A stretch of 64,000 bases of DNA. Origin: Candidatus Defluviibacterium haderslevense. Lineage in GTDB: Bacteria > Bacteroidota > Bacteroidia > Chitinophagales > Saprospiraceae. Positions 45,379 to 55,582 of this stretch are shown in pieces. Both the position numbers and the translations under genes were made by a program. Each line of letters starts with the position of its first letter. Position 1 is the stretch's first letter. The stretch lies in assembly GCA_016712225.1 (NCBI GenBank), contig JADJRL010000003.1, forward strand, positions 124,001 through 188,000, read 5' to 3'. The notes beneath the pieces were generated by a model, which did no database searches, had not been told where the DNA came from, and saw only the letters and a program-made list of their open reading frames with translations.

Positions 45379-46803
45379 TCATTTCGTCAACATTTTGACT
45401 GCCTTCTGTGAAGAATGGATATTTGGATTGATACTCAACGCCTTCTCATAAGCAGCTAAAGCTGCTTTTTCATTTCCACCCTTGAGTAATGCCTCTCCAT
45501 AGCTGTCCCAACAGTTAGCTATATTAGGAAATAGTTCAGTATTTAGTTTAAACAGTTCAAGTGCCTCTTTTAAATGACCACTTAGGAGTAAATCATATCC
45601 AAGCATATTCAAAATTGCATCTTTAGGTTCCTGATGATTGAAATTGGATGTTAGCGATTCAAAATTATCTTTTAGTGACTGGAAACCATTTGATTTATAT
45701 TCATTGTACACAGCTAGTTTCACAGGTATTGCAACCGGATCAGGCGTTTGACATGTGATTAATTGTTTGATTCCGCTGGCTATTTTTTCAGCAACAGGTT
45801 CATCCATATTCGCCATTACAACAATGCTGATTTTTTCATTCGGCATTTCGCTATATATCGTATTAATCCCGTTCATTCCTCCTGCCATACCTATAGCTTT
45901 ACCAGGCGGAACCTGATTGAGTCGTTTAAAAAATTCCAATGGCTCCTTCATTTTTTCACTCAATAAAGTATTCCCATAAAAAAAATTTCTGTAAAAAATC
46001 AAAATATTAGAGGCAGTTGCCCAAAAACCACCATCACTCCTTGGTTCCGTAATAAACTCCATATTGTCTTCAACGCCATTTATGGTTTTCAGATAGCCAA
46101 TAGATTTATCAGGAATTGCATCAATATGCTCTGTATAAATATCCTTCAAATTGAGCTTACGAAGTATCCTATCATTTACATTCTTTGAATAGGATTGGCC
46201 TGTCACCTTTTCTATAATAGCCCCAAGCAATATGTATCCTGCATTCGAATACTGTTCCCCGGCACCAGGTGTAAAATCAAGGGTTCGATCTTTAAGTAGT
46301 TCCATTATACCTTGAATATTTTTCTTATCATAAGGAAGATTAAAATACTCGGGACCAAAATAATCTCCAAAACCTGATCGATGATTCAACAAATGCTCAA
46401 CAGTAATTTTCATAGCATCAGGTTGTTGAAATCCTGCAATATGATCCACTAGCTTATCACTCAATCTAAGTCTGCCCTCACTGACCAATTGCAGTATGAC
46501 TACCTGAGTAAATGTTTTGTTCATACTTCCAATTAGAAATTTTGTGTTAGGTGTTACGCGAATGTTCCTTTCCCGGTCAGCCAGGCCAAATGGCTTATGG
46601 TAAATTGGCTTTCCATCATATGCAATGATAACGACTCCGGAAAATAGGTCAAGATCAGTATACCCCTTAATATAGCTATCCATTTTAGAGGATATTTTGG
46701 AAGTATCTACTTTTATTATGGACCCCATGCTTTTTCCATTTTGACCCAAACATGCAGCATTCAAGAATACCACAATAAAAATAAAAAACATAATGTGTTT
46801 CAT
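45379..46803 (-). CDS. Exported serine hydrolase (class C beta-lactamase fold) with TPR
   Basis: This is a 474-residue protein with an export signal (MKHIMFFIFIVVFL, then NAACLGQ; Cys18 may be lipidated). The hydrolase domain (~40-350) has the SxxK motif Ser93-Met-Asn-Lys96 and the Tyr185-Ser-Asn187 motif, both catalytic in this fold. HRSGFGDY and GAGEQYSNAGYILLG are typical of esterases and peptidases of the S12 clan. The C-terminal ~100 residues form TPR helices (NCWDSYGEALLKGGNEKAALAAYEKAL). It is the only minus-strand gene in the accessory block and diverges from the LytS/LytR pair, with 194 bp between them; that system might control it (inference). Confidence 0.87.
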   Translation of the reverse strand: MKHIMFFIFIVVFLNAACLGQNGKSMGSIIKVDTSKISSKMDSYIKGYTDLDLFSGVVIIAYDGKPIYHKPFGLADRERNIRVTPNTKFLIGSMNKTFTQVVILQLVSEGRLRLSDKLVDHIAGFQQPDAMKITVEHLLNHRSGFGDYFGPEYFNLPYDKKNIQGIMELLKDRTLDFTPGAGEQYSNAGYILLGAIIEKVTGQSYSKNVNDRILRKLNLKDIYTEHIDAIPDKSIGYLKTINGVEDNMEFITEPRSDGGFWATASNILIFYRNFFYGNTLLSEKMKEPLEFFKRLNQVPPGKAIGMAGGMNGINTIYSEMPNEKISIVVMANMDEPVAEKIASGIKQLITCQTPDPVAIPVKLAVYNEYKSNGFQSLKDNFESLTSNFNHQEPKDAILNMLGYDLLLSGHLKEALELFKLNTELFPNIANCWDSYGEALLKGGNEKAALAAYEKALSINPNIHSSQKAVKMLTK

Positions 46804-46997
46804 ATACTATTCATTTTATAGAAAGCAAAATTATACCTACCTAATGCTATTAAATCAAAAATGGTACAAAAACCATTTGAATTGTTACAAATGTACGTTT
46901 ACATCAATAACTTATCAACTATTTGGTGTTTATACCACAAAACCAGTATTTCATAACACACCCGTAATAAATAAAATAAATCTCTTAAATTTGACAA

Positions 46998-48053
46998 ATG
47001 AAAATCAAATACTTCGAAATTATAGTCAATATCATTTTTTGGTTATTGTCCGGCTGGCTCCTCGTATCTAGTCTTTCTGTTCAATCCCATGAAGTTTATA
47101 TGATCAACGGAGAGGAAACGCAATATGTGAACCGTAATCCCGATTTGATTAAATCCTTACTGGTTTGCATCTTGTTTAATGCCATTCTCTTTTATTTAAA
47201 TGTTTTCATTTTGGTTCATTTGCAACGAAATGTGCAGAAACTAAAGTATATAGCAATATCAATAACCCTTTTCATCTTTTTTATAGGTGGTTATTTCACA
47301 AGTCAATGGCTAATTTTTCCAAAAAATTCACTTAAAGTATCAATCATTTTAGGAATTTCAATATTCATTTTTTACATGGCCATTTCTACACTTTACGCAT
47401 TATCAAAATTATTTGTAATCAATGAAAATAGAACACAAATTTTGATAGCTGAGAAAAATCAATATAGATTGACATTATTACGCCGACAATTGCAACCACA
47501 CTTTCTATTTAATGCATTGAACAATCTACTTGCTTTAGTCGATCATAAACAATCACCACAACTGGTTAATGCCATCCATAAACTATCCGGATTACTCAGG
47601 TATGTAGTGGACGAATCTAAAGAGAATACTGTAACCGTAGCAAATGAAATTGAATTCATTCGTAATTATGTTGGTTTACAACAACTTCGATATGACTCAA
47701 ACGAAGTGCATTGCATCATAAATATAGAAGGAGCACATACCTCACAAAAAGTAGAACCAGGACTGTTTTTACCATTTGTCGAGAATGCTTTTAAATATGG
47801 AACCATTCCCGAAGCAAAATCATCCATTGAAATACTTTTTGACCTTCAAATCCACAATCAGGTATTCTTTAGAATTAGTAATCGTATGTTACAAAATCAG
47901 ATTTGGCAAAATAAAAATGGTACTGGGATTAACACAATAAAAGAGCAACTTAATATTGTATATCCAGATAAGCATGAATTAAACATTAAAAAAAGTGATT
48001 TCTTTATTGTAGAATTAAAAATAACGACAAATGATGAAAGTAGTAATCGTTGA
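46998..48053 (+). CDS. LytS-type sensor histidine kinase
   Basis: This is a 351-residue membrane kinase. Four hydrophobic helices fill residues ~8-140. The His-kinase domain follows, with QLQPHFLFNALNNLLALV where His168 is the phosphorylation site, then the ATPase N box (FLPFVENAFKYG) and a shortened glycine box (KNGTGINTIKEQL). This is the typical architecture in Bacteroidota for partners of LytTR regulators. The gene overlaps the regulator start by 23 bp. The signal sensed is unknown. Confidence 0.9.
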   Translation: MKIKYFEIIVNIIFWLLSGWLLVSSLSVQSHEVYMINGEETQYVNRNPDLIKSLLVCILFNAILFYLNVFILVHLQRNVQKLKYIAISITLFIFFIGGYFTSQWLIFPKNSLKVSIILGISIFIFYMAISTLYALSKLFVINENRTQILIAEKNQYRLTLLRRQLQPHFLFNALNNLLALVDHKQSPQLVNAIHKLSGLLRYVVDESKENTVTVANEIEFIRNYVGLQQLRYDSNEVHCIINIEGAHTSQKVEPGLFLPFVENAFKYGTIPEAKSSIEILFDLQIHNQVFFRISNRMLQNQIWQNKNGTGINTIKEQLNIVYPDKHELNIKKSDFFIVELKITTNDESSNR

Positions 48054-48714
48054 TGATGAACCTAAAGCCATCGATTTGCTACGAGGCTATATATTGCGCT
48101 TCGAAAATATAGAAATTGCTGGAACTTTTCGCAATGGTATTACTGCACTAGCCTTTGTTGAATCCAATCCGGTAGATTTAATACTACTTGATATCAATAT
48201 GCCCCATTTATCAGGACTTGCATTTGCTAAATCACTGAAAACAAATTCAAAAATAATATTCACAACGGCATATTCTGAATATGCCGCTGAGAGCTACGAT
48301 ATTGAAGCTGTGGATTACTTACTAAAACCTATAAGCTTCGAAAGATTTGCTAGGGCGATTCGAAAAGCAAATCAAGACCATGAAGATCTTATTATACCAA
48401 AAAACCTATTTGTTAAAAGTGGCCAGCAGATACATCGAGTCAACCCACACGAAATACTATATCTTGAAAAAGATGGAAACTATATTACCTTCAATCTTCA
48501 AAATTCCAAAATACTGGCACGCTACAGCATTTCTGAAGTACTGAATATCCTTCCAGATTATTTCATTCAGGTCCATAAATCATTTATTGTGAATACCGAA
48601 ATAATAGATATGATCAATAAATCAGAAATAAAAATGAAGCAACACATAATACCAATTGGACTTTCTTTCAAAGTAAATTTAGATTTATTAATAAACAAAA
48701 AATATAAACATTAA
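48031..48714 (+). CDS. LytTR-type response regulator
   Basis: This is a 227-residue regulator. The receiver domain has the acidic pocket VDDEP (~7-11), phospho-acceptor Asp54 (LLDINMPHLSG) and Lys in DYLLKPI. A LytTR DNA-binding domain (~125-227) includes LFVKSGQQIHRVNPHEILYLEKDGNYITF and FIQVHKSFIVN. It is translationally coupled to the kinase (23-bp overlap). Targets are unknown; the divergent serine hydrolase gene is a candidate. Confidence 0.92.
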   Translation: MMKVVIVDDEPKAIDLLRGYILRFENIEIAGTFRNGITALAFVESNPVDLILLDINMPHLSGLAFAKSLKTNSKIIFTTAYSEYAAESYDIEAVDYLLKPISFERFARAIRKANQDHEDLIIPKNLFVKSGQQIHRVNPHEILYLEKDGNYITFNLQNSKILARYSISEVLNILPDYFIQVHKSFIVNTEIIDMINKSEIKMKQHIIPIGLSFKVNLDLLINKKYKH

Positions 48715-49039
48715 TTTGATAGAAATGAAATGCGAAAATAATGATGAAACGATATGTTTCAAAGAATTAGTGAAATTAATTAAAGTTAAAAACTAATTCT
48801 AGAATTTGGATTGAATATTTACATCGACTACTTAATAATACTGGAAAAAAAAGACTCCTCCTAATAATATTGTAAGAAATGCCAACAATATTGGTGTATG
48901 AATGACACTCGTTGCCAAATTCTTCCTGAAACAAAAAACAGAGTAATATAAGCAATAAAAGATCATATTTTATTGTTATATTTGTTTGATGCAATTTACT
49001 TCCATTTGGGTTGGAAATCAAATTAAAACAAAAAAGAAT
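48715..49039. other. Intergenic, candidate -7 element only
   Basis: These 325 bp show no credible gene. TATATTTG at 48977-48984 fits the -7 consensus and lies 56 bp before the next ATG. Confidence 0.45.
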
Positions 49040-49837
49040 ATGAAACGACAAATTAAAAAATGGACATTTAGACTTACAGCAACATCATTACTCCTAGCAG
49101 GACTTTTACTGATCATTATTTTAAATCCAATCCTAACATACGCCAACAAAACGACTCATAATAAATTTACCATTTTCCATAATAAACCCATTGATGCACT
49201 ATTATTCTCGTCACTTGATTCAGCAGCAATGCTTTTAACAAGAAGTGAGTTTTATAATAATAATCTCAAACTTGATATATGCTTAAATGATGGCTCGTCA
49301 TACCCAAGTATTATAAAAGCTATTCAAGGACAAGCATTTGCATGGGGATTTTATAATAAAGTAGTAATCTATGGTAAAATGAAATGCAAAGAGAACTTTG
49401 TACAGTTAAACGGATACCATTGGAATTTAATCCAACTAATAGCACATGAAATGATGCATTGTATACAGTATGATCGATTAGGACTGATTAAGTCAAATCC
49501 CATAGCAGATATTCCAAATTGGAAATGGGAAGGTTATGCGGAATACATTTCAAGACAAAATTCAAATCAAAAAAGCCTCATCAACAATATTGATCGTCAA
49601 AATCAAACTGATGTAAATTCATGGGAACTAACTTTTGAAGATAACACCATTACACCAAAAGTATATTACAATGATTGGATATTAACTCAATATTGTTTAG
49701 ACATAAAGAAAATGAGTTACCAAAACTTAATTACGGACTCTACAAGTGAAGAAAGCTATAAAGAAGAAATGATGAATTGGTACAAAAAAAATAAATATGA
49801 TCCGACAACATTGGATGTACAACATATCAGAAATTAA
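49040..49837 (+). CDS. Membrane-anchored HExxH metallopeptidase-like protein
   Basis: This is a 265-residue protein from ATG 49040, where the basic N-terminus and one membrane helix (LTATSLLLAGLLLIIILNP) begin. The zinc motif HEMMH lies in LIQLIAHEMMHCIQYDRLG, and WKWEGYAEYISRQ ~35 residues later supplies a likely third ligand Glu, as in gluzincins. The active site seems intact. The natural substrate is unknown. It is followed by another exported protein with a protease-like layout (49988-51151). Confidence 0.7.
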   Translation: MKRQIKKWTFRLTATSLLLAGLLLIIILNPILTYANKTTHNKFTIFHNKPIDALLFSSLDSAAMLLTRSEFYNNNLKLDICLNDGSSYPSIIKAIQGQAFAWGFYNKVVIYGKMKCKENFVQLNGYHWNLIQLIAHEMMHCIQYDRLGLIKSNPIADIPNWKWEGYAEYISRQNSNQKSLINNIDRQNQTDVNSWELTFEDNTITPKVYYNDWILTQYCLDIKKMSYQNLITDSTSEESYKEEMMNWYKKNKYDPTTLDVQHIRN

Positions 49838-49987
49838 AATTAAATTGCTATTTAGTAATACTATAGGACATTAGTAGTTTAAAGAAAAACCGATAACTTA
49901 AAACTCAAACTGGAAATAGTTAAAAATAGCTATGGTTCAAATGTTTAAACATCCAAACTGATTATAAAAAATTGAAAATAAGAGAAT

Positions 49988-51151
49988 ATGAAATTATACA
50001 TTACAACAAGTCTGCTATTTATAAGTCTTTTTGCAGAAGCACAAATTAACAGCTTACGGATCAATCCAAATATTGTTCTGCCTATTGACAGTATTGAAAG
50101 TAAAGCATTGATTACTTCACTTAACGACTTCTTACTTGCAGCACAAAAACCAAATGAAGATAATAAATTTATTTTTGAACATGAAAAAATAGAAACTTTT
50201 ATTCAGCTTGACGAAATTAATGGAATTGAAAAAAGTGGTAAATTCAAAGATGATTATTTCTACAAACCCTATTTGACGAATATTGTTTTACTCAAAGACT
50301 ATACCTATTTGATCCAGATATCCTATATTGGAATAAATGAAAATACAGCCTTACTAAGAGCTAGTTTTGAGTTCATTGCTCACAAGACTAGTAATTCGTT
50401 CACCTTTTCTTCACCACTTTTGAAAAATACAAAAAATTGGAAAACCAAAAAAGTTGGGAATAATATTTTTCATTATAAAAACACCATCAATAATGACAAA
50501 GTAAATGAATTCTATAAGTTGACTTCAACATTTGATAGAAAACTGAAATCAACAAATAAAATAATAGACTATTATTGTTGCGACAATCTTATAGAACTTG
50601 AAAAACTAATTGGAGTGGAATACAAAGCTGATTACAATGGAAGGCGTGAAAGTGTTTGGAGTTCATCTTATGGCAACAGAAAACTCATTGTCTTCGGCAA
50701 TAATAATTCAAACTTCGATGTTTTTGATCCACACGATTTATTTCATGATAGATTAAGTTTAGTCATTCCAAGAAGCAAGGTCAACAAACCGGTTGACGAG
50801 GGTTGTGCTTATTTATATGGTGGAAGTTGGGGTCTGAGTTGGAAAGAAATTTTTAAAGCTTTTAAAGAACAAATAGCAAATAATAAAAGTATAGACTGGA
50901 CTGATATTAAAGAAAATCCTGTTACATTCAAAACAGGAAATTATACTAATCCAGCCGACTATATTGTAAATGCTTTATTGGTTAAGAAAATAGAAAAGGA
51001 AAAAGGTTTTTCAGGAGTTTGGGAATTATTAAATGTCGGACCTTTTGAGAAAGGTAACGAAAAATATTATCAAACCCTTGAAAAATTAACAGGAATAACT
51101 AAAGCCAATTACAACAATAATGTTTGGGAGCTAATAAACAATGAAAAATAG
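49988..51151 (+). CDS. Exported protein with HxxxH / DEG layout, function unknown
   Basis: This is a 387-residue secreted protein with signal peptide MKLYITTSLLFISLFAEAQ. The C-terminal half reads FDPHDLFHDRLSLVIPRSK, then VDEGCAYLYGGSWGLSW. The spacing recalls peptidase-MA-type gluzincins, but the first motif is HDLFH rather than HExxH, so zinc hydrolysis is uncertain. A FDRKLKSTNKIIDYYCCDN stretch resembles the region before the active site in that group. It may be a non-enzymatic relative. Confidence 0.6.
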   Translation: MKLYITTSLLFISLFAEAQINSLRINPNIVLPIDSIESKALITSLNDFLLAAQKPNEDNKFIFEHEKIETFIQLDEINGIEKSGKFKDDYFYKPYLTNIVLLKDYTYLIQISYIGINENTALLRASFEFIAHKTSNSFTFSSPLLKNTKNWKTKKVGNNIFHYKNTINNDKVNEFYKLTSTFDRKLKSTNKIIDYYCCDNLIELEKLIGVEYKADYNGRRESVWSSSYGNRKLIVFGNNNSNFDVFDPHDLFHDRLSLVIPRSKVNKPVDEGCAYLYGGSWGLSWKEIFKAFKEQIANNKSIDWTDIKENPVTFKTGNYTNPADYIVNALLVKKIEKEKGFSGVWELLNVGPFEKGNEKYYQTLEKLTGITKANYNNNVWELINNEK

Positions 51152-51897
51152 CTACAACTAAAAAAGTAGATTTCAAAAACATAAATCGATATCATACATT
51201 TCAATGAAGATCAAAAAAATGAATAAGAAAAACTATGATGAAATGTTTGGATAAGCAACATATTTTATATTGAAACGAAAAGTCAAGTTTGTTATTTCTC
51301 AAATTGTGTTCAAATGGACAGCAAGGCTTTAAATGATGTTAATCGAGCCATACTTTTTGACAATTCAAGGATTGATATCGTGTATAAAATTCTTGAGGAA
51401 CTCAGTTTGATAAACGGCTGATCATTCCTGGCTATAAAAGCAGCTAATAATAGTAGAAATAATCAAGAGAATAAAGTCTTTTGATCTTTGTACTTCGATT
51501 TTTAGATCAGCTTATTCCATTTCGAATGATGCTTAATGTTTTTTTACTCAAAATGCTTAGATTTTTCATTTCATTGATGCAGATTGACTTTCTTCCTAAA
51601 AAGCTGGACGCTAACTTTAATGTTCGGACAATCTCAATTTAGTGAATGGATTCTGCGAATAGTTTATAAAAAATAGGAGGGGCTAAAAAGGTATCTGTAG
51701 GAATTGTCTTCACAAAATATAATTTGGATGCTTTTGTTTCATTTACTAAAAAATTGAAGGACAAAATCATAGACAATACATATTATGCTAATCATGGTTG
51801 ACTTAAATTTTTATGTTTCATTAAACTTTGATGCAAGTGGAGTGTTTTCTAATTCAAAAGTCAACCTGCTTACAGAAGAAATTAATATGATTTTCAG
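51152..51897. other. 746-bp gap with short coding-like remnants
   Basis: Two short frames look coding-like but match nothing I know: 51314-51421 (35 residues from ATG) and a stretch near 51680-51800 reading KVSVGIVFTKYNLDAFVSF before a stop. Both may be decayed gene ends. Confidence 0.35.
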
Positions 51898-52707
51898 ATG
51901 ACAAGACCAAATATGCAAAACCTAAAAATATTTCAAATTGATACATTTACAGATAAATTGTTTTCAGGAAATCCTGCAGCAGTTTGTATTCTGGAACAAT
52001 GGCTGCCTGATGATTTAATGCAATCGATTGCTCATGAAAACAATTTAGCTGAAACGGCTTTTATTGTTCCAATTGGAAAAGACTTTGAAATCAGATGGTT
52101 TACACCAACAACCGAAGTTGATTTATGTGGACATGCTACACTGGCTTCAGCATTTGTACTATTTAATTTACTCGGCTATACTGAATCAACAATCCGATTT
52201 TATGCTCCGAGAAGTGGATGGTTAAGTGTAACGAAAATGGAAGACATGCTGTATTTGGATTTTCCAACAGATGATTTGGAATTTATCAATGGTATGCAAC
52301 ATACCATAGAGTATTGTATTGGAATAAAACCCACAGCGGTGTACAAAGGGAAAACAGATTACATTGCTATTATTGATAACGAAAAGGTGTTAAAAAATCT
52401 CATACCCAATTTAACAGAAATCTCTAAACTTAATGCAAGAGGACTCATTGTTACTTCGGAGGGTGATCAAGTAGATTTTGTATCTCGTTTCTTTGCGCCC
52501 CAATCAGGGATCAATGAAGACCCTGTAACAGGTTCTGCGCATACTTCATTATTACCCATTTGGGCAAAAAAACTAGGGAAAACCAAATTTATTGCACTTC
52601 AATTGTCGGAACGAGGTGGGCAACTCAACTGTGAATTCAATAATGACAGATGTTTGATTGGAGGTAAAGCAAAATTGTATTTAACAGGAGAAATTAACCT
52701 GGAATGA
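51898..52707 (+). CDS. PhzF family protein
   Basis: This is a 269-residue isomerase-like protein with the diaminopimelate-epimerase fold. Hallmarks: FQIDTFTDKLFSGNPAAVCIL, NLAETAFIV (with the conserved active-site Glu), RWFTPTTEVDLCGHATLA and FAPQSGINEDPVTGSAHTSL. All active-site blocks are present. True PhzF acts in phenazine synthesis, but no other phz gene is here, so this is one of the many stand-alone relatives of unknown substrate. Confidence 0.9.
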   Translation: MTRPNMQNLKIFQIDTFTDKLFSGNPAAVCILEQWLPDDLMQSIAHENNLAETAFIVPIGKDFEIRWFTPTTEVDLCGHATLASAFVLFNLLGYTESTIRFYAPRSGWLSVTKMEDMLYLDFPTDDLEFINGMQHTIEYCIGIKPTAVYKGKTDYIAIIDNEKVLKNLIPNLTEISKLNARGLIVTSEGDQVDFVSRFFAPQSGINEDPVTGSAHTSLLPIWAKKLGKTKFIALQLSERGGQLNCEFNNDRCLIGGKAKLYLTGEINLE

Positions 52708-52789
52708 TTTGAAAGATCTTCATTGAAATATGATAAATTGGTATAAAAATCCTACACATTATATCTTAAAATAAAAAAAATATAATACA

Positions 52790-53074
52790 ATGAAAATACT
52801 TGCCATTGAAAAAGAATCGAAAGGCGTTGATTGGAATGATTTAGATGATCTATTAAAGGTCGAGGCTCAACATATATTTCAATTATATCTTTCAGATTCA
52901 TTAAGAGAAATATATTTTACAGAAAACAAAAATGCCATTTTAATATTGGAAACTTCGGATAAGGAATCAGCACTAACCCTTCTTGAAACTTTGCCCTTGG
53001 TAAAATCCGGTAAGATTCAATTTGACATTATGGAGTTAAGGCCATATACCGGGTATGAAAGGATAATTAAATAA
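52790..53074 (+). CDS. Small dimeric alpha/beta-barrel protein (muconolactone-isomerase/YCII-like)
   Basis: This is a 94-residue protein. Beta-alpha-beta elements MKILAIEKES, IFQLYLSDSLREIYF, NAILILETSDKESALTLLETLPLV and IQFDIMELRPYTGYERI fit the ferredoxin-like dimeric barrels that include muconolactone isomerase and YCII proteins. A catalytic role is not evident. It lies 82 bp after the PhzF gene and may share its transcript. Confidence 0.65.
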   Translation: MKILAIEKESKGVDWNDLDDLLKVEAQHIFQLYLSDSLREIYFTENKNAILILETSDKESALTLLETLPLVKSGKIQFDIMELRPYTGYERIIK

Positions 53075-53225
53075 TAAATTGTGTAACAGAAGTTAAAATA
53101 ACCTGAATTATATTTAAATAATATTTATACTCAAATTGAATAAAAAAAGACAACATTTTATTATAAATGAACTGACCAAAAATTTTACATTTGCAAGCTC
53201 AATAACAATTTAACATAAAAATCAA

Positions 53226-53669
53226 ATGGCAAAGACAAACATCTACCTGAACTTTCAAGGTAATGCTGAAGAAGCATTCAACTGTTACAAATCAGTTTTC
53301 AAAACAGATTGGGCTGCACCTATTATGCGAATGGGAGATATGCCCCACCAAGAAGGCATGCCTCAACTTTCCGAAGCTGAAAAAAAGATGGTAATGCATG
53401 TATCTCTTCCAATTTTAGGCGGGATTAACATCATGGGTACAGACATGCTGGAAAGCATGGGTCATAAATTAATTATAGGCAACAACACAACCATTAGTTT
53501 AGAACCCGACACAAAAGAGGATGCCGACAGAATCTACAATGCACTGTCACAAGGTGGCACTGATTGCGTTCCACCACATGATGAATTCTGGGGCTACTGG
53601 GGCGTTTGTCTGGACAGATTTGGAATTCGGTGGATGTTTAATGTGCCCAATCAAAAATACCAGCAGTAA
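53226..53669 (+). CDS. VOC family protein, PhnB type
   Basis: This is a 147-residue cytoplasmic protein: INFQGNAEEAFNCYKSVF-type opening (here NIYLNFQGNAEEAFNCYKSVF without the usual Pro), HVSLPILGGINIMGTDM, NTTISLEPDTKEDADRIYNALSQGG and the C-terminal WGVCLDRFGIRWMFN. These match the 3-demethylubiquinone-methyltransferase-like VOC group (PhnB). Methyltransferase activity is not expected for this fold; the function is unknown. A second member of the group at 30334-30939 is a lipoprotein. Confidence 0.87.
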   Translation: MAKTNIYLNFQGNAEEAFNCYKSVFKTDWAAPIMRMGDMPHQEGMPQLSEAEKKMVMHVSLPILGGINIMGTDMLESMGHKLIIGNNTTISLEPDTKEDADRIYNALSQGGTDCVPPHDEFWGYWGVCLDRFGIRWMFNVPNQKYQQ

Positions 53670-53895
53670 TCAAGAATATTTTTTTTAATAAACATCTTAA
53701 TAATTCCACACAAATGTTAAATCAACTAAGAACTATCGTGCTTTATGTCGGAAAGTTTAGTTATGTTAATTACTTGATTTAAAATAAATAAATACAGAAA
53801 CCCATTGAAAGTTAAAAGTATTATTGTGTCCGTAAAAACTTTCTTTTTCGCTTTTTTCCCTTCTTCCTATTCATCACTTTTAATGAACGACCCAA

Positions 53896-54681
53896 ATGGA
53901 TATAAAATATGACAGGATAGGAACAGGGTATAATTCAACGAGACAAGCTGACCCTTATTTATCTGGAAGACTTCTTCATTTTTTACAGCCAAATAGAGAA
54001 GGACACTATCTTGATATTGGTTGTGGAACGGGAAATTATACCATTGCCTTAGCTGATAAAGGTTTAAAATGTACCGGAGTGGATCCATCAGCAAAAATGC
54101 TTGCCGAAGCCAATAGTCGAAATCAACAAATCCATTGGCTTATAGGAACTGCTGAACACATACCAACAGATGACATGGTTTTCGACGGGATTATTGCCAC
54201 CCTGACTATACATCACTGGTCAGACCTCAGACAAGCGTTTACTGAGCTAAACAGAGTACTCAAGGACAATGGTAAAATTATTTTGTTTACATCTACACCT
54301 GAACAAATGAAGACCTATTGGCTTAATCACTATTTTCCTAAAATGCTACTTTCTTCCATATCTCAAATGCCATCACTTGCAACAATACAAGAAGTCATTA
54401 GTCAAACAGGACTTGTAATAACGCATATTGAAAAATACTTGATCCAAGACGACCTTAAAGATTGTTTTTTATATGTAGGTAAAAATAATCCAGACCGGTA
54501 TTTTGACCCATTAATTCGCAATGGAATATCATCGTTTACATCACTGGCGAACAAAGAAGAAGTAAATCAAGGTTTATCACAACTTAAAAATGACATAGAT
54601 AGTCAATCGTTTGAATCAGTTAAAAACCAATACATCGATGAATTAGGCGACTATTTATTTATAACTATTGAGAAAAAGTGA
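53896..54681 (+). CDS. Class I SAM-dependent methyltransferase
   Basis: This is a 261-residue enzyme. The SAM-binding motif LDIGCGTGNYTIAL lies at ~38-51, with the acidic ribose contact in GVDPSAKML and motif IV/post I text FDGIIATLTIHHWSDL. It belongs to the Methyltransf_11 type. The methyl acceptor is unknown. The start is ATG 53896, with an open frame also on the other strand that is spurious. It stands alone. Confidence 0.88.
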   Translation: MDIKYDRIGTGYNSTRQADPYLSGRLLHFLQPNREGHYLDIGCGTGNYTIALADKGLKCTGVDPSAKMLAEANSRNQQIHWLIGTAEHIPTDDMVFDGIIATLTIHHWSDLRQAFTELNRVLKDNGKIILFTSTPEQMKTYWLNHYFPKMLLSSISQMPSLATIQEVISQTGLVITHIEKYLIQDDLKDCFLYVGKNNPDRYFDPLIRNGISSFTSLANKEEVNQGLSQLKNDIDSQSFESVKNQYIDELGDYLFITIEKK

Positions 54682-54883
54682 ACACAAAATATAATATAAA
54701 TTTAATTATAGTAGTTGTAATTTTGACCAATAAATTTTACTTTTGACCAGCATTAAAAAAGCTAAAACTATTTAATCCCCAATCCTTAGAATAAATCCAC
54801 TTCATTTGATGTGTCATTTAATAGTTCGAAATAAATAATATCATAATCGAGGATAAAAAAACACAAACAAAAATCAATTAAAT

Positions 54884-55339
54884 ATGAAAGCTGAAGGCAA
54901 AACAGTAGAAGAAATTCTCATCAATTTACCGCAAGACAGAGTAGAGCCATTTAACAAACTACACGATGTTATTGTAAAAAACCTACCCAAAGGGTTTGAA
55001 GCAGCTATTAGTTATGGTGGATTAGGTTATGTTATTCCTCATTCACTTTATCCCGCCGGGTACCACTGCAAACCCAGCGAACCATTGCCATTCGCTGGAC
55101 TTGCTTCCCAAAAGAATTCTATAAATTTTTATCACATGGGAATTTATTCAGATCCCAAATTATTGAATTGGTTCGTAAATGAATTTCCCAAACATACTAA
55201 GCAAAAACTTGATATGGGAAAAAGCTGTATTCGATTTAAGAAATTTGATGATATTCCATACCAACTCATAGGAGAATTAATGAAAAAAATGAGCGTAAAT
55301 GATTGGATCAATATTTATGAGAAAAACTTGAAAAAATAA
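54884..55339 (+). CDS. DUF1801 family protein
   Basis: This is a 151-residue protein of the YdhG-like fold. NLPQDRVEPFNKLHDVIVKNLPKGFEAAISYGGLGYVIP, then INFYHMGIYSDPKLLNWF and MGKSCIRFKKFDDIP match. The family is of unknown function, with an iron-chaperone-like link in some members. It is the first of two DUF1801 genes within 1 kb; the two are quite different in sequence, so they are not a recent duplication. Confidence 0.87.
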   Translation: MKAEGKTVEEILINLPQDRVEPFNKLHDVIVKNLPKGFEAAISYGGLGYVIPHSLYPAGYHCKPSEPLPFAGLASQKNSINFYHMGIYSDPKLLNWFVNEFPKHTKQKLDMGKSCIRFKKFDDIPYQLIGELMKKMSVNDWINIYEKNLKK

Positions 55340-55582
55340 TATAGTATTTTAAATAATTGTTCCAGATATTGATTGTGCACATTCACTCTACGATTTTATT
55401 TGAAAAAGGCAATATTGTAAATGAAGTCATTATTAAATATAGTCCTTCATCAATTATTTTCACATGAATTGTTATTGTAAATTTGACTTTGAGATTTTGA
55501 AATTGATAATAGTAATTGCCTGTATTCTGTTCATGGATGGAGATAAATTAAGAAAATATAAATATTACAAATCGTTTTAGAA

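Noticed and set aside
53867..54094. Minus-strand frame over the methyltransferase start
   Set aside because: It is a shadow of the SAM-binding region of the plus-strand gene.
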